Shown here piece by piece: positions 37,464 to 47,928 of a stretch of DNA of 64,000 nucleotides; position 1 is the stretch's first letter; each line of letters begins with the position of its first letter. Under the pieces are notes generated by a model. It was not told the DNA's origin. It ran no database searches and saw only the letters and a list, made by a program, of their open reading frames with translations. The position numbers and the translations under genes are program-made. This DNA is from Patagioenas fasciata (lineage: Eukaryota; Chordata; Aves; Columbiformes; Columbidae): positions 149,543,104 to 149,607,103 of the forward strand of contig NC_092520.1 of NCBI RefSeq assembly GCF_037038585.1, given 5' to 3'.

Positions 37464-37569
37464 CGTGGCTCAGTTGTATGGCTGCTCTTGCTCAGGGGCT
37501 GGAGAAGTAGGAAGGGCAGCCTCCACACTGGCTGAGCTTGGATGAAATGGGAAGCACTGGGCAAAGCTC
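37464..37569 (-). other. Probable 5'UTR part of the first coding exon
   Basis: Upstream of the ATG, the minus strand reads a pyrimidine-containing tract ending TTTTCTCATCAG, with the AG at 37571-37570. This is a good splice acceptor, so the first coding exon probably starts at 37569 with about 106 bases of 5'UTR. At least one noncoding exon and the promoter would then lie further upstream, at higher coordinates. No TATA box or CpG island marking that promoter was identified. Confidence 0.45.
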
Positions 37570-38654
37570 CTGATGAGAAAATAGAGAGAAGGTATTCTGT
37601 GTTAGTGTAGTGGGCTTATGGGAGGGTCTTACTGGCTCTGAGGTGGGCTCACTGGATTGACTGGTACACATCAGGGCAGCCCATCCATGCCTCTCTGCTT
37701 TCCCCAGGGAGAAAAAGGAGGATAATTTTGCCTTGCTCCGCAGATGTCCTTCTGAGGAGCCATGGTCATGTAGACTGCTAACAACAGGGTCAGACCTGGT
37801 TGTTACCAGCACATAGCAGACCCATCAACTCTCATCTCTTCTTCATCCCAACACCTGCTCTGCAAGAAAAGCTCCAGGACAAGTATGCATGCAGGGAAGC
37901 CACACCCTGTGGGTGACCCACCACAGAGCAGTCCAGGTAGAGAAATATATCTAGCATGTCTGAGCGATGATGGAGGAGGACGTGATGGAGGTGCCACATG
38001 CTCCACATCTGGGGCCCAAAACTGAGTGCATCAGCCACAGAGCTATCTGAGAGATTGTGTGGTCCAGCCAGCCATGCGTGACTGTGACATGTCCACTATG
38101 GACATGCCCCGCACTGCAATCCCATGCCCTAATCCCCTCTCACGGCAGTGACACAGATCACGTCTGTGCACCTGCAGTGCCTGGCAAGGAAATTGCTGAT
38201 CTACTCAGCACCTCCTTGAACACCATGTCACATGGGACACTGTAATCATGAGATGTATTCAGATGATGCTTGCTAGTGACCATAGCCAGCCTGTGAACCA
38301 CTGGCGTCACACTAAGTCAGGACTCCCAAGTCCTGAGGATTAATTGGATAAGTCTCACTAAAAATTTAATGAATAAGCAGATTATTCATCTCTGTTGTGA
38401 AGGCTGGGTGGGTGGCCAAGAGCACAGCTTTCCCCATGGGGACACCTGAACTGGACGCAGCAGGTGGGTGTCCCAGAAACAGGCTGTAGGGACAGCCATG
38501 GCAGCAAACCTTCAGTGGGACCACAGTGAAAACCAGACATCCTTGTGGAGCACATGGTGCTTCAGTCTGCTGAAGACCATGGGTCCCCATGTGGTGGCAG
38601 GAAGGTGGCATGACGTGTTGGCCGTGCAGCATGGTGGGATGACAATGGAGTGAA

Positions 38655-39032
38655 TTGGAATAAAGAGGGACTGAGAGGAGACCTCATGGCGGCTGCAGCT
38701 TCTTCACAAGGAGAGGAGGAGGGGCAGGCACTGATCTCTTCTCTCTGGTGATCAGTGACAGAACCCGAGGGAATGGCCAGAAGATGTGCCAGGGGAGATT
38801 TAGGTTGGACATGAGGAAAAGGTTCTTCACCCAGAGGGTGGTGGAGCACTGGAACAGGCTCCCCAGGGAGGTGTCACAGCCCCAGGCCTGACAGTGTTCC
38901 AGAAGAGACTGGACAAGCCCTCAGACACATGGTGTGAACTGTGGGGTTGTCCTGTGCAGGGACAGGAGTTGGACTCAATGAGTCCCTTTTGGGTCCCATC
39001 CAGCTTGGGACATTCTATGATTCTATGATATC
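38655..39032 (+). mobile_element. CR1 LINE 3' fragment
   Basis: Blocks include GAGGAGACCTCATGGCGGCT, GGTTGGACATGAGGAAAAGG, CACTGGAACAGGCTCCCCAG and the tail GGGACATTCTATGATTCTAT. It is the same subgroup as the copy at 47640-47928 but in the opposite orientation. Confidence 0.9.
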
Positions 39033-39189
39033 CATTGATTTTAGGCTCTAAGAAGTGTGTAACCAGCACACCAAAACAATTCAGAAAGAAAGTGAGAACA
39101 GGCTACATCATTACACCAGTGTCTAAAACAATATTGCATTTATATCTTGAAAACTCAGTGCAGTTCTCTCTTCCCCTTACAGAAGCTAT

Positions 39190-39560
39190 TGCAGAGTCAG
39201 AAAAAGGCATGGAGGAGAACCAAAAGGATGCTCAAAAGTGTGGAACATCTTCCATGTGAGGAAAGGCTAAATGAACTAGAAACCATTGTCCCATGGAAGC
39301 AGTGACTGACACGGGTCTATAAATGTATCAGTGTCATAGAATACGAATATTCATCATTTCTGATACAAGAACTATGGGGGATTAAATCAAGACAGCAAGT
39401 GCTAGGTTCAAAAGGAGCAAAAGGTGATGCTCCACAAAATGCAGAGCTATGGAGTAAGACTGCCTACCCCAGAACATGCTGGATGCTAAGAGTTTACATG
39501 ACTTCATAAAGGAAATTAAGAGGAAAAATAATGGAAGGAAAATCCACCAGGAGCTACTGC
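39190..39560 (+). mobile_element. Degraded CR1/L3-like LINE remnant
   Basis: Diverged but ordered matches to the CR1-clade 3' end are visible. They include ATGTGAGGAAAGGCTAAATG, a stretch on the pattern of the consensus 'unable ... not at the end of the block' around 39414-39470, and CATAAAGGAAATTAAGAGG with TCCACCAGGAGCTACTGC. No intact tail is present. This looks far older than the other CR1 copies. Confidence 0.45.
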
Positions 39561-42500
39561 TGCGGTTCAGGACATCCCTGGAGGTTAAAGAAAGGACTCT
39601 TCCAATAAAGTAATGCTCCCTACTTTTCCTGGTTTTATCCTCTCCCCTCAGCATCTTCGCTCAGCCAGTGCAGAAGATGGCATCTGGGACTGGCGTAGCT
39701 TTGGTTCTCACCCAGTTCAGCCCATTTTACACAGAGCTGAATTTAAGCCTCCACCACCAGCTGTAAGGGTGACCAGTGCTACAATCTCCCAGGGAAGTCC
39801 ATTGATTGACAAAAACATTCCCAGATGCACATATTAAATTAAAAATAAAAATTAAAAAAAGAACCCTCCCCCCCACACAACAACAAGTGGGTATATCAGA
39901 AAACAAAGCAATGCTATGAAGAGGTGGCATGTTCTAGCAGTTAAAGCTGGTCTTGCTTGAGCTGCTTACTCTTGGCAGTCTTGTCTCCTAAGCAAACATA
40001 TGGATGCTTGGGGGACTCATTAATTAGTGTTTCTAAAATGTCCCATTTCACATAGCTCATGAGGCTGATGCCAGAAGAAAGCATTGCTAAACACCTGAAG
40101 CAAAACCTTTGGTTACCAGGTCCCCTATCTGTCCTAGACTGTGTGATAGCAGTGTCATACCAGCTCCTGGGTCCTCAGTAAGGCAGGGAGAGCAAAAAGA
40201 TTATACAGAACACGTAGGAGGAAAGTAAAATAAAGACAATTTATAAATCAAACCAGAAGAAATAGCACCAAAACCCCTGGGAAGAATTCAGAGCTCGGCT
40301 AAATCAGGATAATTAGCTATGCCTGGAGACATAATAACTTAGGCTCAGTAGAAGCCATTTTGACTTACTTTTTTTTTTTTTCTGAGACAGAAAACAGGAG
40401 GTAAGCTGCTGTCTTTAAAAAGTATCTATGTATGTTGCTCTCCCTGTGCTTTTTCCCCTCTTCTGGCTGCCACAGTTCTGGAGTGATATTGCAGCTAGAT
40501 GATCACAGCTTGTATTTCTTATACTTGGTGTAGGATGATAGAGGAGCAGCAGACCATACTGTCAGGTTCTTCTTACCTGAGAAGTGAGGTCCTTCATCTC
40601 CAGCTCAGAAAGAATCAACTAGATTTACAGAGGTTTCTCCACAGTCAAGAAACAGAAAAACAGTCAAGAGGACCCACTGAAGGTTCATCCTGCCTATTGT
40701 CCTGTGTCCTACAATGATGGATGATTAGAGCAGAAGGGCTCATGCATGTCCCGCAGCGCAGCTGCACCATGTCCTTCCCCAGACACACAGCTCTGACCAG
40801 GAAAAATACAGGCATTGGTTGCTCCAGGCTGGGTGTTTGACTTCTGTGTTTAGGCATCAGCTCACACGCTGAACCAGTGGTCACACTGGGACAAAAATGC
40901 ACCAACCCTTCCACTTCTACACTTGGGTCTCCTCCAGAGTGAGCATAGGGCTCTGCCCTGTGCTGACAGCCCAGAGAGAGCAGAGCTAGTTCAGCAGCGC
41001 TCTGTCATGTCACATTATTTGTTCTGAAAAGCACACGGCGCTTTGGGGACAGCAAAACGCCTGAAGGACTCAAAATGATAATCGATAAGAGCAGAGCTAC
41101 AAGCTGGAGGTGGGCGCTGCTTCGCAAGGACTTGAAAACAAGGTCAAAGTGTTTGAACATGACACTATAGCAGGTTTCTCATTCGTCTTCTTCTAAATAC
41201 ACCATATTCTAAAGCCAAGACTTTCAAAACAATCACTAAAAGCTCAGGTCATAAATCCCTAGCAGTAAAGTAGTGACCCGAGTTTCACTGAGCCATGCAG
41301 AAGGCCTGGTCTTCTGCTGCTCAAGTCAATAAAAACGATCGTGTGGTCCCTAGTGGGTGCAGAGCTGAGCTGAAATGCATTCTGGAAAACAGTCCTTCCC
41401 TTCTCTTTTCTATTTTTTGAGGAACTTCACTTCAAATAAGAAAATAGTCCTGAAAAAATACTACCTCCACTTGAAACGCTGCTGCCTGAAACTGCTAACA
41501 ACAGTGACCTTTTTGCTTTCCCCTTCTTCAGTGTGAAATATTAACAGTCTCCTCAAATTCGACAGAAACCAAAAATTTCAAGGGCATAAAATGGCTTGAA
41601 ATGAAACAGCAAAATTACCTGTGGCAACACATGTAAGAAATACTTTCACACCTCCCCACCTCTTACTTGTCAGTGCTTTAACAGCCACACAAATCACTTC
41701 TGACCCATGCAGGTAGAGCCACAATTAGTTTAATTACACAGTGCAGGCTGTTGTTCAGTCAATTAGACTTTTCCTTCCATCCACACCATTTTAATGACAG
41801 CCAAGTAGCCCCAAGGCTCTTGCATCTTGTTTAAAGCCATGACCGGTTGATCAGGGCACAGCAGACTCTCAGCCTGTTTTCTGCTCACTGCAGCGGCAGC
41901 AGCATGTGCTGTAGCTTCCCACAGCCATGAAAGACAGAGGGTCTGGGGAAGAGCCCCCCTTGGGAGACTGAGGATGCTGGTGAGGTGCTGGCCCTGCGTG
42001 AGGTCTGCTCAGGTCTGGAGCATCACTGTCCTGCCCAGCTGGGTCAGGCAGACAGGGTTTGTGTTTTACAGCCCTCTCTCCATGATGCCACTGCAGCTAC
42101 CCAACCTTTCTTCTCCCTTCCCCTGAAGAGAGGCAATTGCTTGGCTACAGGAGAAATCAGTGCTCACAGAGGACACGAGAAGAAAATAAATCAAGCGTTC
42201 CCGGGTGATGGAGCTGCTGGGTGTCCTCCACCCCCACCTTTTCCACCTATCTGTATGAGATTTGGGTTGTTGATGTCCAGGTCTGACATGTGGTTCTTGG
42301 AAAATCTCCTTCCTCAACCAGCAGCCCCTGGCAAGCTGCATTGCTCCCAGTAACGTGGCAGGCAGTGTTGGCACCACTCCACAACCCTATCCAGATGAGC
42401 AGAGGCGGGAAGGCAGGCATGGGACATGTTCTGTGAACCATTGAATGAACAGGACATCCACATGAGGCCAGAACACATCTCGCAGCCACCAGACATGATC

Positions 42501-44594
42501 CTGGGAGAGCTGTGGCAGCCCCTCATGGCCTTGAAAAAAACAGGGAAAGAACTACAGCACCTTGATTTTTTGCATTATGAAAGCAGAAGGAATCAGTTCA
42601 GCCATTGCAATGCCCTCCCTGCCTCTGGTTGCCCACTTGAATCTTCTCCGGCTCCTCACTCCACAGGGTGAAGTGGGGTCAGATACTGCTCCCGGCTGCA
42701 GACTGTGCTTCACCCACCACCACTGCTCTCACCTCCACGGCTGGGGCTGCCTCATGTTGCCTCAAAGGAAAGTGAGGGTTTTGTGCCTTTTTTGAATGAT
42801 GCAAATGACGCAGCCTTTGAGCCGCTTTTGCACTCTCATTTAAAGCTCATCCTGCCACCTGAGGAGCTTCTCCAGGGAGCAGAGAGCCAGCAGGGCTATT
42901 CCTCAGTTCCTGCAGACCATCCAGACCCAGGCTGAGCGACTGCAGTAGCGTGAGGACAGGAGCCGAGCCGTGCTGTGCTCCGCTCCCATCGCAGCAGCCT
43001 CACAGCAGCCTGCAGGCAGCTCCCTGAGCCCCCACTGGCTTCCAGATCGGAGAATACAGACAAGTGGCTTGAAGGCATCCCTGTCTCCATCCTCCAGAGC
43101 AGAACTGCCGCATTAAAAAGATTAAAGGCCTATTTCTCCCCTTTTAAAATATGCTGATAAATTAAGAACTGTTTTCCTTTTCTTAAATAAGTGCAAGCTG
43201 GCACACTGGGATACCAGTTTCACAATACTAGTAGTATGTATAGCTTTGCTACATCATTCTTTTTTCCTGCCTGAAGCAACGTGGACATTTTTAGCCCAGC
43301 TTTCTCGTAGAAAGACCCACCTGTCTGTACCCAACCTCAGTTACTTTTTGAGCTCACTGGCGAGTTTTACCCATACTTGAAAAAGGAGCACAGCCCTTAA
43401 AGACATCCAGTTCCTTGAGAAGAATGGAATAGAGAGAGAAGAGACTCCAGCTAGTGCTTCTCCCAAGAAAGGGCTGTGGGGTGTACCTGGCAGTGCCCTG
43501 TTGGGCATCATATGACAGTCAGTGTGGATGGGGCCAAGGAGGAGGGAGGCAGCTCCCAAGAAGGCAGCCTGGAGACATGGGAGACAGGCAGGAGCACTGA
43601 GGATGGGGTGGTGCTGCAGACTAGGGAGTCAGCAAACACTGCCGTGAGGGAACTGTCAACTGTCATGAGACGTGGAGGGACAAAGGACATTATTAAGAGA
43701 AAAGCAGATATCGTTAGTTCTGCTGAGAAAAAACAATCCTCCAACTCACTATTCCTCCCCTAGGACAGAAACTGCACATTCTCCACCTTTTTTTTTTGTA
43801 TGCACAACCCAGGAACAAAATCTATTGGCCTCCCCTGTCTGCCTTGTTCCTTGCTAAGGGACAATCCCACTCCAGGGAGGCTAATGGAAAAAAACCTTCC
43901 CCTGACTTCAACGAGAACATGGCTGGGGCAGAAGTGCCTCAAAATGAACACAGACGGCAATTTCAGCTGGAATTTCTCATTTGCCTTGTACATCTTGTTC
44001 CCTTTCATTACAGCCCAGCATGGTCTCCAGGCACTGCCACCACAGTCTGGGCAGGCATTCGCACTGGCCCCGTCACTCTTTCCCCTGGAGAGGCTCCAGT
44101 GTCACAGCTCAGCCAATTCAGAGTGAGTTACTGCTCCCTCCAGCCACTACCTTACCCAAACTGTGCCTCTGAGCCAAGATTTTAGCTCAAACCCTGAGCT
44201 GCAGCAGCATCCTCAGTGGGACCATGACCTTCACAGAGGTAAGTTTCCCAGCCTCTCTGGGAGTCACAAGTACTGTGCAAAAGGCATAGCTGTGCTGTGT
44301 GTGAAGGGAGGAAATAATAACTCCATACACATAGAGCTGTATGAGCTGTAGAGCTCCAGAGACACTGCAAGTAACGTCACTGGTTATTTGCTGTGTTGAG
44401 CTTGCTGTGTTTTGGGTTCTTTTTTAGGTGTTTTTGTTGGTGGTGGTTTGGTTTTTTATGATGTCATAGAATAATAGATCAAATTGGGCACAATTGGTCT
44501 TGCAATGGGAAGCGATAACCTCCACCTGAGAAAGTCACCTTGGGCTTTGTTGCCACAATTTAATAAAATTAAAAAAAAAAAAAAAGGAAGAGGA

Positions 44595-44846
44595 TGATCC
44601 AGAGACTGCCCTGAGATGTCCAGCATAACAGGGGCGTGATCTCTCCTCATCTTGCATGGCGGAGGAGCAAAGAACTGGCCACTGTGTGTGTCCCCTGTGG
44701 CTGGAAAGCTCACAGCCAGGGATACAGCCCATCCACAGGGCATCAAGTGCAGCTTGCTCCATGCCAGCCAGCACCTGCTGTTCTTGGAGTAAGACAGGCA
44801 GGTAAAAACCCTGCACTGCCTCAAAAATCTCTGCTACTGCATTCAT
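44595..44846 (-). CDS. Candidate exon B of the same unidentified protein
   Basis: A pyrimidine-rich acceptor, TTTCCCTTTGTGCTTTCAG (AG at 44848-44847), opens a phase-0 frame starting MNAVAEIFEAVQGFYLPVLL and then QEQQVLAGMEQAALDALWMG. Joined to exon A it reads PEEMLIE|MNAVAEIF without a break. The true 3' edge is unclear. A CAG|GTGCTG donor at 44774-44773 would end the exon after 24 codons. Otherwise the frame runs into a T-rich homopolymer below 44586. The family is not recognised. Confidence 0.3.
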
Positions 44847-45625
44847 CTGAAAGCACAAAGGGAAACATAAGTGGGAGATGGAGGAGGTCAAACACAGTCC
44901 TTCCCCCAAACACAGACCATCAGGGTCACGGCAGCAACCAAATGCTGCTTCAGGTCACCAAGAACTTATTCAAAACATGGCACCTGTGAAACTGCCCAGC
45001 ACCACTCCAACACACATGCTCAACTCTGAGAAAGACCAGAGCCTCACCATGCAGAGAACAACATAGTTTTCCTGCTGCAGCACAGCCAAGCTGGAGAGAA
45101 AATCTGTGTCCCACTTTCAAATGCCAAACTCTTTGTTCTCCTTCTCCATGAAAATGGAGAGATAATCATGCCCCAGAGCCCTCAGGCTGCTGCGAGGCTC
45201 CAGCTTGTTCATACTATTTTTTGGGGTGGAAAGCAGAGAAAAGCAGATCCTGCTCCCTCTAACGGGAACCACACACAAGCATTGTTAGCCAGCAACCCCT
45301 CAGCGGAGATTTTCCTTGAAATAGCCCAGAAAATGTGCTCATTACCCAGTAAGGCCATGAACTCCTGCTACCTAGGATCAGCCTGCAACTAGATGGGCAT
45401 TATTATCTCTACTACTTTAACACTTGGAGCTTCCTTCTCCTCTCCGTACTTCTTATGCTAAGTGCTATACAGTGGTGTAGAATGAGCGGCTCTTCCTCCT
45501 GGGGCTTGTGATATCAGGAGATAAGGCAGGTGAAGGAAAGGTTGTTGTCCCTGTGTCACAGCTCACACGGCCAGCCTGTACCAGGGTGTGGACTCTGAAC
45601 CACCAGGGCCAGGCACAGCCTTTAC

Positions 45626-45980
45626 TTCAATGAGCATCTCCTCAGGGGCCAGACACAGCTCTCGCTTTATCCCTGGCATACAGGACCCAGCTTCATGGGG
45701 CAGTCCACCTCCAGCATTAGTTGTTTGTTCCATGTGCCCATTAAGTTTCTCCAGAAGAAAATGTATTTGCAGCTGCCTGTCTTCAGTCTGATCTTTATTC
45801 TCCTCAGTACAAAACTCCAGATTGTGGTAAAGCTTCTCTTGGAGGGAGGAGAGCCAAAAATAAATGTGCTGGAGGTCTCCACCACATGCTGGAAGAACCA
45901 TAGAAAGGTCACCAGCAAACTGGGGAGCCTTTGGTAGCCAGGCTGTGGCTGTCTCTTCCTCCAAACAGTACTCATGGAAC
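45626..45980 (-). CDS. Candidate exon A of an unidentified protein
   Basis: A CCACTTCTCAG acceptor (AG at 45982-45981) opens a stop-free frame of 118 codons that starts one base into the exon. The peptide looks protein-like: FHEYCLEEETATAWLPKAPQ near the start, then LQHIYFWLSSLQEKLYHNLE and DRQLQIHFLLEKLNGHMEQ with helical, coiled-coil-like spacing. A donor GAA|GTAAAG at 45625-45624 leaves phase 0, matching candidate exon B. If unspliced, the frame runs to a stop near 45563. I do not recognise the family and found no upstream exon. It could be a chance open frame. Confidence 0.35.
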
Positions 45981-47639
45981 CTGAGAAGTGGGGAGAAGGT
46001 AGAAAGGGAGGAAGCAAAGGAGTTTGGCTAGTTCTCCAGTGCTGTGGAGACAGAGGAGGGATGGGGAAGGACCTCCTACAGAGTCAGCGTCTCTTTGGGA
46101 TAGATAGGAATGAAAGGCACAGACATGGCCCCCTGAAACACTGCAGCAGCTTTACAGGCTGGGAAGCTCAACTCCACTGTCAGAGACTTCCAGATTTTGC
46201 AGGACCTCTGCAAAGGGGTGCCAAGAGCCTGAAATGCTGTGGTTTTGGCTGATCCTTGGGACTGCAGCGCAAAAGACTGGGAAGGGCAGTCACAGCTCCA
46301 GGCAGAGGCAGCTGTACTGATTCCTCTCTTATGGATGTCACCTAGCCTGTCCCCAGAGTTCTCCTTACTGGATACCCCTGCTCAAGGAAACCTGCCCAGG
46401 TTTTCACCTAAGTGTTGTTACAGTGTCTTTACGGAGACATCCTTTAAGACATCTCCCTCCAGCCCAAAGGCACTGTGAAAAGCTCTCTGCTTTTCAGGCC
46501 CCCAACACCATCTCTGGGTGCTGCTCTTGGACCACCATCCTCCCATTCACCCTGCCTGGCAGCACTGGTTCCCTGAATAGAAACAGAGGACTCATGCCTT
46601 GTTTCTCCACTGCAGCAGCAGCACTCTGCCCAGTTCAGGCTTTTGCTCGAGGGAAGGGGATTTTGAAGTGGACACTGGTTGATGCAGCTGCCCATTAATA
46701 AGAGGTGGAATCCAGTTGGTTCTATGTGCTGGTGGCAGGTGGGAAGGATACTACTTTCCCAGCAACTGGCATCTTTCTTGATCAAGGGGACATTGCAATG
46801 GCAGTGGCAAATGGCAAAAAGAAATTTAGGGATAGCAGTGGTGCAGCTGGGGGTAAAGCATAAACAAAATCTGCTCCTGCTTTGGGCAGCATGTCTGCTT
46901 CACACTGCCCAAACAGAGCATCAGGCAGGCAGGTCTGCCCTCCTTTTCTCACCAGTTCAGCACCTTTGGGAGGCAGAAGCTGCTTTTCATCCTGTCTTGT
47001 CCTTGTACTGCTGAGCCTCTCAGCCCCACATCCAAGCCAGAGTGGATGGAGGAGAGCTCAGCACCTGCAGCGCCCCTTCCCCAGGGATGCTCATGTAGGC
47101 AGGCAGCTTTTCCCCACCACCGCTGCAATGCTCCCTTCTCCAACCCCCAATACCAGACACCACTGTCCCAGTAGACGCACCTACCTCACGATGCCAGCCG
47201 GTTGTGGGTCCTTGGGTTGCACAGAGACACTCACAGAGACACCAGCCTGGGAAGACACATAGTAACCTGCTCCCATACACAGAGGGGAGCTATGAGCCCC
47301 TCCTGCCAGGGGCCCCCTCTCCTCCGTCTCACCCCACACAGCTTCTCATTGCCCTTATTGATGAGTCTTTAATGAGCTTTGAGCTCACGTCCAGTCAAAT
47401 CAACACCCTGCATGTCGCAGGGGGTGGGGGAGCTGGGTACCCAGAGCACTGGAAAAACACACATTGCTGGGAGAGAAGAGGCTCCAAGGGCATGGACAGG
47501 AGGGAGGGCATGAGGATGGGCAAAGGGCCTGGAGCTGAAAAATGAGGGAGGCAGCAGGTGAGTGGGTTGCATGGGGTTGGTTGCACCCATGTTGCCACAG
47601 CAGTTCCTGCAAGGATGACTGTAGCAGTACATGAGAGGC

Positions 47640-47928
47640 TATAGAATCATAGAATGTCCCATTTTGGAAAGGACCCACAAGGATCACGGAATCCAACTCC
47701 TGTCCCTGCACCGGACAACCCCGACAGTTCACACCATGTGTCTGACAGTGTCCAGTCTCTTTTGAACACTGTCAGACTTGGGGCCATGACACCTCCCTGG
47801 GGAGCCTGTTCCAGTGCTCCACCACCTTCTGGGTGAAGAACCTTTTCCTAATGTCCCGCCTAAACCTCCCCAGCACATCTTCCTGCCATTCCCTCCGGTT
47901 CTGTCATTGGTCACTAAAGAGAAACGCT
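47640..47928 (-). mobile_element. CR1 LINE 3' fragment
   Basis: Starts TATAGAATCATAGAATGTCC and GGAAAGGACCCACAAGGATC, with GGGAGCCTGTTCCAGTGCTC and GGGTGAAGAACCTTTTCCTA following. It is the inverted relative of the 38.7-39.0 kb copy. Confidence 0.9.

Larger units (their letters stand above)
37570..44594. other. Region upstream of the first coding exon, no recognised exon
   Basis: It should contain the first intron of the 5'UTR and possibly the promoter. It holds CR1 material at 38.65-39.56 kb and little else. A short GC- and CpG-richer stretch at 42930-43010 is the only weak hint of a promoter-like patch. Confidence 0.5.

Noticed and set aside
44462-44490. TCATAGAATAATAGATC resembling a CR1 3' tail
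   Set aside because: Similarity stops after about 20 bases with no CR1 body beyond it.
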